Assembly (NCBI GenBank): GCA_028277885.1
Contig: JANQFK010000027.1
Span: 1 to 64,000, forward strand
Direction: 5' to 3'
Length of the DNA stretch: 64,000 nt
Source of the DNA: Myxococcota bacterium
GTDB lineage: Bacteria > Myxococcota_A > UBA9160 > UBA6930
The notes under the pieces are model-generated. The model did no database searches, was not told the DNA's origin, and saw only the letters and a list, made by a program, of their open reading frames with translations. Below, in pieces: positions 31,706-40,591 of this stretch. Position 1 is the first letter of the stretch; the number at the start of each line of letters is the position of its first letter. The position numbers were made by a program, and so were the translations under genes.

Positions 31706-32577
31706 GCGAATCCATCCACCACCTCGCCGACTACGACGCCGGCACCCGCCACGAGGCGACCGTCGTCTCCAACACGCGCATCACGCCCGAGGCCTCGCCC
31801 GAGGAGGTGCGGGAGCTGGTGCTCGACGTGGACCGCAGCGAGCTGCCCTACGCGATCGGGCAGAGCATCGGGGTGCTCGCCCCGGGCGCGCCGGAGTTCG
31901 GCCAGGAGCACCACTTCCGGCTCTACAGCGTCGCCGACCTGCCCGAGCGCGGCGAGTCGGGCCAGCCGCGCATCAAGATCGCCGTGCGGCGCTGCAGCCA
32001 CATCGACGAGTACAGCGGCGAGGAGTTCCCCGGCATCGCCTCGAACTTCCTGTGCGACCTCCAGCCCGGCCAGGGCTTCGAGTTCACCGGGCCCTTCGGG
32101 CTCGCCTTCGAGGTGCCCGAGGAGCACGACGCGAACCTCATCCTGATCGGCAGCGGGACCGGCATCGCGCCCTTCCGCGCCTTCGTGAAGCATCTCTACC
32201 GCGACGTGCCGGACTGGAAGGGCCGGGTCTGGCTCTTCTACGGCGCCCGCAGCGGCCTCGAGCTGCTCTACATGAACGACGAGAAGGACGACTTCACCCA
32301 GTACTACGACGAGGAGACCTTCCGCGCCTTCCGGGCCCTCTCCTCCCGGCCGGGCTGGACCGACCGGATCGACTGGCACCAGGCCATCGAGGAGACCGGC
32401 GAGGAGCTGTGGGAGATGCTGGGCGAGGCGAAGACCTACGTCTACGTGGCGGGCCTCGAGAAGTCCATGGAGGAGCTCGACGCGGTCTTCACCAAGCTGG
32501 CCGGCTCGTCCCAGAAGTGGCTGCGCCGCAAGGCGGAGCTGCTGGCCGGGCGGCGCTGGGTGGAGCTGGTCTACTAG
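31702..32577 (+). CDS. Plant-type ferredoxin-NAD(P)+ reductase
   Basis: HHFRLYSVADLPERGE, GIASNFLCDLQPGQGFEFTGPFGLAFEVP, LILIGSGTGIAPFRAFVKHLY, GRVWLFYGARSGLELLYMNDE, TYVYVAGLEKSMEELDAVF; GTGA overlap with preceding ORF. Confidence 0.85.
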   Translation: MSESIHHLADYDAGTRHEATVVSNTRITPEASPEEVRELVLDVDRSELPYAIGQSIGVLAPGAPEFGQEHHFRLYSVADLPERGESGQPRIKIAVRRCSHIDEYSGEEFPGIASNFLCDLQPGQGFEFTGPFGLAFEVPEEHDANLILIGSGTGIAPFRAFVKHLYRDVPDWKGRVWLFYGARSGLELLYMNDEKDDFTQYYDEETFRAFRALSSRPGWTDRIDWHQAIEETGEELWEMLGEAKTYVYVAGLEKSMEELDAVFTKLAGSSQKWLRRKAELLAGRRWVELVY

Positions 32578-32647
32578 CGGCCGCCCTGGCGACTTGAACG
32601 GCCGGGGCGTCCAGGCAGGCTCCCCCCGCAACCGGAGGTCCCTGGCC

Positions 32648-33292
32648 GTGCTTCGTCGTCTCGCTCTCGCCACCGGCAGCGTGCTGCTCGCCGGCTGCTC
32701 GGTCTTCGGGGTCCGCTCGGGCTACGAGCAGGCCGCCTACGAGGTGGTCGACCGCGTCGACCCGAGGGTCGAGATCCGCCGCTACGGCCCCCGCCTCGTG
32801 GCCGAGACCAGCGTGGAGGCGGTGGACCGGCAGGCCGGGCAGAACGCCGCGTTCCGCATCCTCGCCGACTACATCTTCGGCGGGAACCGCGGGAGCCAGG
32901 AGGTGGCGATGACGGTTCCAGTGGAGGTGGAGCCGGCCGGGACCGAGATCGCCATGACGGCGCCGGTGGAGACCGAGGCGAGCGGCGACCGGCTGGTGAT
33001 GCGCTTCTTCCTCCCCGCCCGCTTCACCCGCGAGAACGCCCCGGAGCCGGTGGACCCGCGCGTGCGCATCGTCGAGCTCCCCGGCGAGACCGTCGCGGTG
33101 CTGGGCTTCTCGGGCCTGGGACGCGCCGGCTCGGTCGAGCGCCACGAGGGCCTGCTCCTCGAAGCCCTCGAGGGATCGCGCTGGAGCATCGAGGGCACGC
33201 CGCGGACCCTCTACTACGACCCGCCCTGGACGCTGCCCTTCCTGCGCCGCAACGAGGCCAGCGTGCGGGTCAGCCCCGCCCCGAGAGGATGA
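32648..33292 (+). CDS. SOUL-family heme-binding protein, putative lipoprotein
   Basis: YEVVDRVDPRVEIRRYGPRLVAET, MTVPVEVEPAGTEIAMTAPVE, lipobox-like LLAGC. Confidence 0.8.
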   Translation: MLRRLALATGSVLLAGCSVFGVRSGYEQAAYEVVDRVDPRVEIRRYGPRLVAETSVEAVDRQAGQNAAFRILADYIFGGNRGSQEVAMTVPVEVEPAGTEIAMTAPVETEASGDRLVMRFFLPARFTRENAPEPVDPRVRIVELPGETVAVLGFSGLGRAGSVERHEGLLLEALEGSRWSIEGTPRTLYYDPPWTLPFLRRNEASVRVSPAPRG

Positions 33293-35219
33293 AGTCGCCG
33301 AGGTCGGGCTCCCGGGTCCAGCGCCAGTAGTCGAGGAGCTTCCACGGCGACAGCACCGTGACGCGGCCCTTCGCGTTCTGGTACCAGCTGCTGCGGATCG
33401 AGGGGTGGGACCAGACCATGCCCGCGAGGGCCTCGCGGAGGCGCTCGTCGTAGGCGTCGTGGACCTCGGGGCGGCACTCGATGGCGTCGTGGCCGGTCTC
33501 GAGCAGCGCCTTCAGGCAGCCCATCAGGTAGCGGACCTGGCACTCGGAGTGGAACACCAGGCTGCCGCCGTGGGCGAGGTTCGTGCCCGGCCCGTAGATG
33601 CAGAAGAGGTTCGGGAAGCCGGGCACCGTGATGCCGAGGTAGGCGGCGGGGTCGTCGCCCCAGCGCTCGCGCAGCTTCACCCCCTCGCGGCCGACCACGT
33701 CCATGGGCCACAGGAAGCGGTTGGCGTGGAACCCGGTGGCGTACACGATCGCGTCCACGGGATGCTCCGCGCCGCTCTCGCACACGATGGAGTGCTCCCG
33801 GATCTCGCGGATCGGGTCCGTCACCAGCTCGACGTCGTCCCGCTTGAGCGTCGCGAGCCAGCGCCCGTCGTCCTGGAGCACCCGCTTCCCGAGGCACACG
33901 TAGTCCGGCACGACCTTGGCGAGCAGGTCCGGACGGTCCTCGAGCTGCTCCTCCATGTACTGGGTGAAGGCGATCCGCGCGGCCTCGTTGAGCGCGCAGG
34001 TGGAGCGCTCCGGGTGGGGCCAGTCGGGGTCGATGCGCATGGCGTCGTGGCCGCCGTCGCAGCCGGGCCAGAACAGCAGGAAGCGGTACCAGCGCGCGTA
34101 GTAGGGCAGGTGGCGCAGCGCCCACTTCTTCCCCTCGCCGACCTTCGCGTGGTAGTGGGGGTTCGGGAACATCCACTGGGCGGAGCGCTGGAAGACCAGG
34201 AGCCGGCCGGTCTCGGGCGCGATGGCGGGCACCAGCTGGAGCGCCGACGCCCCGGTGCCGATCACCGCCACGCGCCGGCGCGTGAGGTCGACGTCGTGGC
34301 GCCAGCGGGCGCTGTGCCAGGAGGGGCCCGCGAAGCGGTCGAGGCCCGGCAGGTCGGGGAGCTTGGGGCGGTTGAGCTGGCCCACGGCGCTCACCACCGC
34401 ATTGGCGACCAGGCGCTCCTCGCGCCCGTCCTTCCCACGGACCCGCACGGTCCAGCGCCGCGCGTCCTCGTCCCACTCGGCTCCCAGCACCTCGGTCTCG
34501 AAGCGCACCCGGTCCCGCACCCCGTAGGCGTCCAGACAGCGCTCGAAGTAGGCCTGGAGCTCGGCACGCTGGGCGAAGAACTCGGACCAGTCGGGGTTCG
34601 GCTCGAAGGAGTAGCAGTAGAAGTGGTTGCCGACGTCGACGCGGCAGCCCGGGTAGGTGTTCTCGTGCCAGGTGCCGCCCACCGAGGCGTTCTTCTCGAC
34701 GACGGTGAACGGGATCCCGGCCTCCTTCAGCCGGATCGCGGCGAGCAGGCCCCCCATCCCGCAGCCGATCACCACGACGTGGAAGCCCTGCCGCGCCTCC
34801 GCGGACACCGCGTCGCCCCAGTCCACCGCCCGGGCGTCGCGGCCGTCGAGCTCCATCTCCTCGAGCATCATGGGCACGTAGTCGGCGGGCACGTCCTGGC
34901 CCGTCACGAAGCCCATCATGCGGTGGATCGTCTCGGGCGAGGGCGGCGGCGGCAGGCGGCAGCCGCCGTCGCGGAAGGCCTTGACGACCTCGAGGGCGCG
35001 CGCCCGCACCGCGGCCTGGTCCTCGGGCGACATCAGCCCCTGGACCTCGTTCAGCAGGATGCCGGCCGGGCGCAGCGGCCCGTCGAGCAGGCCGGCGTCG
35101 CCGCTCATGTGGATCATGGACATCATCAGCGTGGGGACGCTGACGTCCTCGAGCGCGGCCGCGATGCTGGCGTCGTCGTCGTCGAAGGGCACGCCGGCGG
35201 GGTCGAATCGCTCGGGCAC
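33270..35219 (-). CDS. Flavin-containing Baeyer-Villiger monooxygenase, HAPMO-like (N-terminal extension)
   Basis: VVIGCGMGGLLAAIRLKEAGIPFTVVEKNASVGGTWHENTYPGCRVD, BVMO fingerprint FAGPSWHSARW, VAVIGTGASALQLVPAIA; ~135-aa N-terminal extension as in 4-hydroxyacetophenone monooxygenases. Confidence 0.85.
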   Translation of the reverse strand: MPERFDPAGVPFDDDDASIAAALEDVSVPTLMMSMIHMSGDAGLLDGPLRPAGILLNEVQGLMSPEDQAAVRARALEVVKAFRDGGCRLPPPPSPETIHRMMGFVTGQDVPADYVPMMLEEMELDGRDARAVDWGDAVSAEARQGFHVVVIGCGMGGLLAAIRLKEAGIPFTVVEKNASVGGTWHENTYPGCRVDVGNHFYCYSFEPNPDWSEFFAQRAELQAYFERCLDAYGVRDRVRFETEVLGAEWDEDARRWTVRVRGKDGREERLVANAVVSAVGQLNRPKLPDLPGLDRFAGPSWHSARWRHDVDLTRRRVAVIGTGASALQLVPAIAPETGRLLVFQRSAQWMFPNPHYHAKVGEGKKWALRHLPYYARWYRFLLFWPGCDGGHDAMRIDPDWPHPERSTCALNEAARIAFTQYMEEQLEDRPDLLAKVVPDYVCLGKRVLQDDGRWLATLKRDDVELVTDPIREIREHSIVCESGAEHPVDAIVYATGFHANRFLWPMDVVGREGVKLRERWGDDPAAYLGITVPGFPNLFCIYGPGTNLAHGGSLVFHSECQVRYLMGCLKALLETGHDAIECRPEVHDAYDERLREALAGMVWSHPSIRSSWYQNAKGRVTVLSPWKLLDYWRWTREPDLGDFILSGRG

Positions 35220-35238
35220 TGGCCTACTCTAGGGGCTC

Positions 35239-36843
35239 GTGGGGATCCGCGCCCGGAGCCTCGGACTCGCGGCGGGCTGGCTGCTGGTGCACGCCGCGGT
35301 TGCCGCTGCCGCTGCCGCTGCCGATGGGATCGCTCCGCTGCGCCGGAACCTGTACCCGCCGGTGAACGTGGACGGGCGGCTCGGCGAGTGGCGCGACCAC
35401 CCGACCTCCGTCGAGCTCCCGGCCGCGGGCAGGGCGGGCCGCCCCACGAAGCTGTGGCTCGCCACCTGGTCGCGCGGTCTCACCCTGGCGGGACGGGTGC
35501 ACGCCGCGGAGGCGCGCTTCGAGGGCTCCGCCGAGAGCCTCCACGCGGGCGACCACGTCGTGCTCCGGATCGCGCTCGTGGACGCCCTCGACCTGCCCCC
35601 CATCGGCTTCGGGAGCCACCACGGCGAGGTGCGCTTCGCGAGCGAGGACGACTGCGCGGATCCGCCGAGCCGCTCCTTCCCCCTCGCGGGCCCCGCGATC
35701 CGGCACCACTGCCGCTCCTGGGTGGCGGGGCAGCGGCGCCACCGCGAGCGCCTCGCCCGGCTCTACCAGCGGCGCTGGATCCTGGGGCCGGCGCTCGGCG
35801 CGAGCGACCCGGGCCTCGTCCTCGAGGACGTGGCGAGCCCGGCCTTCGCGGGCCTCGACCTCCACGCCCGGGAGCAGCTCGCGGCGCTGCGTCCCGCCGG
35901 CCGCCCCCGCATGGCGGTGCACGCCGACCCGGACGATCCGGGCGCCTACGGGTTCGAGATCCTCGTGCCCTGGAACGCCCTGCCGCCGGCCGACGCCCTC
36001 GACCTCGCGCGTCTCCACCTCTCCCTCGAGGTGCACGCGGGGCACGCGGGCGGGGAGCCCGAGCCGCCTCCGCTGCCCGCCGCCCGGCCCGAGGCCTGGA
36101 CGGCCTGGCGCCTCGAGGTGCCGCGACGCCACCGCCTCGGCGCCTGCGGTGCGCCGCTCCGCGGCCTCGACCCCTACCGCCGCTGGCGCCCCGCCCACTA
36201 CCGGCCCGCCGGCGAGGCCGCGGGAGGTCGCCTCGACGAGGCGTTCGTGATCGCCAACGACGCCGCCGGCTATCGCGACGCACCCCAGGGCGCCTCGCCG
36301 ATCATCCACGTCACCCGCTTCTTCGCCGCCGCCCTCGGCGAGGGCGAGGCGGTGTGCGGGCCGGGCCTCGCGCTGCTTCGCGGCGGCGAGCGCTTCGCGA
36401 TCGCGCTGCCCGGGCCGGGCCCCGGCGACCCGGAGATGGGCAGCTGGATCCCCGAGGAGCTCGAGGCCCGCCGCGAGGGCGACCGCTGGCTCGTGAAGCT
36501 CGGCCCCCGGGTCGCCAGCGCGAGCTGGTTCGGCACCGGCCAGTGCGGCGCCTGCCCGCGGGCCACGCTGCGCATCCTCGCCATCGACCCGGCGGGTGCG
36601 GTCGAGACCTGGCTCGACGTGGACCGCGTGATCGACCTCTCCTCCCTCGTCGACCTCGACCTGCACCTCTCCGAGGACTGGCGCCGGCTCGACCACTACG
36701 AGCGGGTCCCCGACGAGGGCGACGGCGCGCTTCGCTGGCTCCGGACGAGCCGGTGCCGCGAGGAGGCGGGGTTCGAGCCCTGCGGCGCGGCGGAGCGCCG
36801 GGCTCCGCCGCACCGCGTGCTGCCGCCGCTCGAAGGCGGCTGA
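35239..36843 (+). CDS. Exported hypothetical protein with possible N-terminal carbohydrate-binding-like domain
   Basis: Ala-rich signal peptide; LYPPVNVDGRLGEWRDHP resembles the start of CBM9/DOMON-like domains; no family firmly recognised. Confidence 0.6.
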   Translation: MGIRARSLGLAAGWLLVHAAVAAAAAAADGIAPLRRNLYPPVNVDGRLGEWRDHPTSVELPAAGRAGRPTKLWLATWSRGLTLAGRVHAAEARFEGSAESLHAGDHVVLRIALVDALDLPPIGFGSHHGEVRFASEDDCADPPSRSFPLAGPAIRHHCRSWVAGQRRHRERLARLYQRRWILGPALGASDPGLVLEDVASPAFAGLDLHAREQLAALRPAGRPRMAVHADPDDPGAYGFEILVPWNALPPADALDLARLHLSLEVHAGHAGGEPEPPPLPAARPEAWTAWRLEVPRRHRLGACGAPLRGLDPYRRWRPAHYRPAGEAAGGRLDEAFVIANDAAGYRDAPQGASPIIHVTRFFAAALGEGEAVCGPGLALLRGGERFAIALPGPGPGDPEMGSWIPEELEARREGDRWLVKLGPRVASASWFGTGQCGACPRATLRILAIDPAGAVETWLDVDRVIDLSSLVDLDLHLSEDWRRLDHYERVPDEGDGALRWLRTSRCREEAGFEPCGAAERRAPPHRVLPPLEGG

Positions 36844-36846
36844 GCG

Positions 36847-37503
36847 CTAGCGGCGCCTGCGGAGCGCGGCCAGCCCCGCCGCTCCCGCACCGAGCAGCAG
36901 CGCGGTTCCGGGCTCGGGCACGGGCACCAGGGTCGAGGTGGCGATGCCGAAGGGCGCGCCCACGAGATCCACGTCCACGCCGAGGAAGTCTCCCAGCACG
37001 CTCGCCGAGGTGTCGGTGAGGTAGAGGCCCAGGCCCGTGGCGGCGACGCCGGTCTGGATCGCACAGCCGCCGGGCTGGGCGTCGCACACCTGGATCGAGA
37101 ACAGCGGCGCGTCCATCGCGTTGGCGAAGCCGCTCACGTCGCCCGTCACCACGCCCTGGGTCAGGTCGATCAGGAAGTTCGAGAGCGAGAGCGTGTCGGA
37201 CATCGCGGAGAGCGTCACGCCGCCGGCGTGGTCGATGGTGCCGGTCGAGGGCGCGACGCTCACGTCCACGTCGCCCCCCACCACGGGGAACGCCACGAAG
37301 AGCCGGCCGTTGGCGCCGTCCACGAACGCCACACCCGGCGCGTCCGCGGCGGGCGAGGCGCCGGCGATCAGCGGGAAGGCGGTGACCTCGATGGTGGTGA
37401 GGCCCGAGGCCAGCGAGATGGCGCCCGCAGGCGCGGCGGCGAGGGTGAGGAGCAGCGAAGCCAGCACGAGAGCGGGAAGACGGGGTCGAGCCGCCAGGGT
37501 CAT
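36847..37503 (-). CDS. PEP-CTERM sorting domain-containing exported protein
   Basis: Signal peptide plus C-terminal VPVPEPGTALLLGAGAAGLAALRRRR. Confidence 0.85.
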   Translation of the reverse strand: MTLAARPRLPALVLASLLLTLAAAPAGAISLASGLTTIEVTAFPLIAGASPAADAPGVAFVDGANGRLFVAFPVVGGDVDVSVAPSTGTIDHAGGVTLSAMSDTLSLSNFLIDLTQGVVTGDVSGFANAMDAPLFSIQVCDAQPGGCAIQTGVAATGLGLYLTDTSASVLGDFLGVDVDLVGAPFGIATSTLVPVPEPGTALLLGAGAAGLAALRRRR

Positions 37504-37518
37504 TCCAATGTGTCTCCA

Positions 37519-37532
37519 TCACCGATCGGTGA
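37519..37532. promoter_or_regulatory. Perfect 14-bp palindrome upstream of PEP-CTERM gene
   Basis: TCACCGATCGGTGA, 15 bp upstream of the minus-strand ATG at 37503. Confidence 0.35.
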
Positions 37533-37841
37533 GGGCTCACCGGGCGGGGCCCGGACGGACCGTCGGCAACGAGACGTGGTCGGAGACGCGGCGTTGTGTC
37601 AGCAGATCGCTGGATCTCGGGAATCTTCTGCCGGCTGCATCCAGCTCCCGTCGGGGGGCGAAATGCATCACTCGAGGGGCGGGCCGATCCCGAGGGGGCT
37701 CGGGGCGCTCCGGCGCATGGGCCGGGGCGCGCCCGCCTCTCGAGCAGGAGGGCCACCCGGGGGAGCATTCCACTTCGACAGGTGACCGTGGTAGCGTGGC
37801 CCCACCGGCGCCTGGGCGTCGGACCAGCGAGGTCCCCCGAA

Positions 37842-40568
37842 ATGCGCTCCCTCCCCCCGATCCGGAACCCGATCCAGACCCTCTCGATCCTGCTGCTCTC
37901 GACCCTCCTGCTCGTCGCGCCCGCGGGCGCGGCGACGTTCCTGGCGAACTCCACCGTGGACGGCGTGGACGTGAACCCGGGGGACGGCATCTGCGCCAAC
38001 GCCGGGTCGAACTGCAGCCTGCGGGCCGCCGTCATGGAGGCGAACGCGCTCCCCGGCGCGGACACGATCGAGCTCCTGGAAGGGACCTACTCGCTGACGA
38101 TCCCCTCGGCCTCGAGCGACATCGATGCCTCCGTCGGCGACCTCGACATCGGGGGCGGAACCTTCGGCGGTGGAAACCAGCTCACGATCCAGGGCATAGG
38201 AGCGTCGAAGACGCTGATCACGACGAACCAGGCGAACCGGCTCTTCGAGGTTCCGGTCGATCTCGCCTGCTTCGCCTTCCAGGGCTGCGACACCCTCACG
38301 CTCCGGAACCTCGACCTGCGATCCGGAAACACCACCGGCCTCGGCGTGTTCGACCGCGGGGCCGCCATCTCGGCCAGCTCCCGGTTCGCCAACGTCTTCC
38401 TCGAGGACGTGCGGGTGGCGCAGAACTCCGGGAACTCCGTCGTCTTCAGCCAGGCCAATCTGACCGTCACCCGCACCGAGATCCTCGCCAACACCGGCTC
38501 GGGGATCCGCTTCCAGCGGGACACCGCGGCGCGGGACCTCACCATCATCGACAGCACCATCGAGAACAACAGCGGCACGGGCAGCTCCGGCGTGAGCATC
38601 GAGGAGGCGGACGACGTCGAGCTCACCAACGTCACCATCACCGGGAACCGCCTGCACGGGTACTTCCAGCAGCTCGGCACGGCCCGCCTCAACAACGTGA
38701 CGATCTCCGGCAACCAGACCGGCAACGGAATCGCCGGCATCGGCATCCTGTTCTTCCCGGGCCCCTTCCTGGTCGGACCCGACATCGAGGTGGTCAACTC
38801 GATCGTCACGGGCCACGGCGCCGGCGACATCCTGAGCCCCGGCCAGGATGCGAACGCCGTGCTTCCCACCTCGTTGGGCTACAACCTGATCGGCGACGGC
38901 GGGAGCGGCGCCTTCGGAGCCACCGGCGACGCCACCAACGCCGATGCGGCCCTCGAGTTCCTGGCCGACAACGGCGGCCCCGTCCGGACCCAGGCCCTCG
39001 GCCCCGGCAGCCAGGCCGTCGATACCGGCAACCCCGCCGTGCCGGGCACCGGCGGCACCTCCTGCGCCGCCACCGACGCCCGCGGCGAGTCGCGGCCCTT
39101 CGACGGCGACGACGACGGCACCCCCCGCTGCGACAAGGGCGCCTTCGAGGCCCAGGAGGTGCTGGTGGAGCTGGTCGAGCTCACCCTGACCAAGGACGAC
39201 GACGTGGATCCGGTCCAGGCCGGCGGCACCCTCGTCTACACCCTCACCGTCACCAACCCGGCCACGAGCACCGGCGACGCCAACAACGTCACCGTCACCG
39301 AGACCTACGACCCCAACGTGAGCTTCGTCTCGGCGGTTCCCGCCCCCACGGCGGGCAACGACACCTGGAACGTCGGCACCCTCACCCCGGGCCAGTCCAC
39401 CAACATCCTGGTCACCGTGGCCGTCGCCTCGCCGCTGCCCGACGGCACGCTCCTCGCCAACGCGGCCGAGGCCGTGGCCGACGAGGTGACCACTCCGGTG
39501 CCGGCCGACGAGCAGACCGAGGTGGGCAGCAACACCCTGCTGAGCGGCACCAAGACCGACAGCCCGGACCCCGTTGCGGCCGGCGCCCCGCTCACCTACG
39601 AGATCATGGTCGGCAACGACGCGGCCGCCAACGAGACCCTCACCAACGTCACGCTGGTGGAGACCTACGACCCGAACGTGATCTTCGTCTCCGCGGTGCC
39701 GCCGCCGGACGTGGGCGACGACCAGTGGAACCTCGGCGACCTCGCGCCGGGTGACTCCCAGACCATCAGCATCACCGTGCAGGTAGCGAGCCCGCTGCCC
39801 GACGGCACCAACCTGTTCAACTCCGCGATCGTGAGCGGCGACCAGGACGGCGGCCAGGTGACCGAGACCACGGTCGTGGACAGCTCCACCCAGCTCGCAC
39901 TCACGAAGACCGACTCCGTCGACCCGGTGCTCCCGGGAGCCCAGCTCGTCTACACCCTCGACTGGGCCAACGACCCGGGCGCCAACCAGGTGGCCACCAA
40001 CGCGACGGTGCTGGAGTCCTACCCGGCCGGCGTGAGCTTCGTCTCCGCCGTCCCGCCGCCGGACACCGGCGACAACGAGTGGGACCTCGGCAACCTCGCC
40101 CCCGGCGATTCGGGAACCATCGAGATCACCGTCCAGGTGAACGCCGGGGCGGGCAGCGTGCTCGACAACCAGGCCATGCTGGTCTCGGACCAGGAGACGG
40201 TGAACGCCGGCGAGGCGACCTTCGTCGGCATCCCGGTGCCGCCCACGGTGGACCTGAAGCTGAACGGCGTGGACGGCACCACCTACGCCAGCGGCCAGAC
40301 CTCGGTGCCCCTCGGCCTGAGCCTCGACCCGGGCACCTTCGCGGGCCAGCCCGGCGACTGGCTGATCGGCTTCTTCGGGCCCTTCGGCTCGGTGGGGATC
40401 CTGCTCTTCCAGCCGCTGCCGCTCGTCGAGTTCACGGACCTGACGCTGCCGCTGCCGCCGCTGGTGACCCCCGGCTCCTACACGTTCTTCTTCGCCGTGG
40501 ACACGTCCCCGAACGGGGCGTTCCAGGACAACGTCGCCGTCGACCTGGGCGAGGTGATCGTGTTCTGA
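37842..40568 (+). CDS. CSLREA-type right-handed beta-helix surface protein with three DUF11-like repeats
   Basis: Signal peptide; VDVNPGDGICANAGSNCSLRAAVMEANALPGADTIEL; parallel beta-helix-like NNSGTG/LTNVTITGNR motifs; repeats with TKxDxxDPVxxGxxLxY...ESY/ETYDPNVxFVSAVPPPxxGDxxWxLGxLxPG. Confidence 0.85.
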   Translation: MRSLPPIRNPIQTLSILLLSTLLLVAPAGAATFLANSTVDGVDVNPGDGICANAGSNCSLRAAVMEANALPGADTIELLEGTYSLTIPSASSDIDASVGDLDIGGGTFGGGNQLTIQGIGASKTLITTNQANRLFEVPVDLACFAFQGCDTLTLRNLDLRSGNTTGLGVFDRGAAISASSRFANVFLEDVRVAQNSGNSVVFSQANLTVTRTEILANTGSGIRFQRDTAARDLTIIDSTIENNSGTGSSGVSIEEADDVELTNVTITGNRLHGYFQQLGTARLNNVTISGNQTGNGIAGIGILFFPGPFLVGPDIEVVNSIVTGHGAGDILSPGQDANAVLPTSLGYNLIGDGGSGAFGATGDATNADAALEFLADNGGPVRTQALGPGSQAVDTGNPAVPGTGGTSCAATDARGESRPFDGDDDGTPRCDKGAFEAQEVLVELVELTLTKDDDVDPVQAGGTLVYTLTVTNPATSTGDANNVTVTETYDPNVSFVSAVPAPTAGNDTWNVGTLTPGQSTNILVTVAVASPLPDGTLLANAAEAVADEVTTPVPADEQTEVGSNTLLSGTKTDSPDPVAAGAPLTYEIMVGNDAAANETLTNVTLVETYDPNVIFVSAVPPPDVGDDQWNLGDLAPGDSQTISITVQVASPLPDGTNLFNSAIVSGDQDGGQVTETTVVDSSTQLALTKTDSVDPVLPGAQLVYTLDWANDPGANQVATNATVLESYPAGVSFVSAVPPPDTGDNEWDLGNLAPGDSGTIEITVQVNAGAGSVLDNQAMLVSDQETVNAGEATFVGIPVPPTVDLKLNGVDGTTYASGQTSVPLGLSLDPGTFAGQPGDWLIGFFGPFGSVGILLFQPLPLVEFTDLTLPLPPLVTPGSYTFFFAVDTSPNGAFQDNVAVDLGEVIVF
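39172..40232 (+). repeat. Three tandem DUF11-like coding repeats (~350-360 bp each)
   Basis: Recurring TLTKDDDVDPVQAGGTLVYTLTVTN / GTKTDSPDPVAAGAPLTYEIMVGN / ALTKTDSVDPVLPGAQLVYTLDWAN and FVSAVPxPxxGxxxWxxGxLxPG. Confidence 0.8.
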
Positions 40569-40591
40569 GGCGGGCCGCCCGGCGGAGCGTG

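Noticed and set aside
31702-32577. FNR gene as nqrF
   Set aside because: Lacks the N-terminal TM and 2Fe-2S domain of NqrF and carries plant-type FNR motifs.
35301-35323. TGCCGC hexamer repeat as a phase-variable tract
   Set aside because: Hexamer is a multiple of three and encodes alanines in a signal peptide, so copy changes would not shift the frame.
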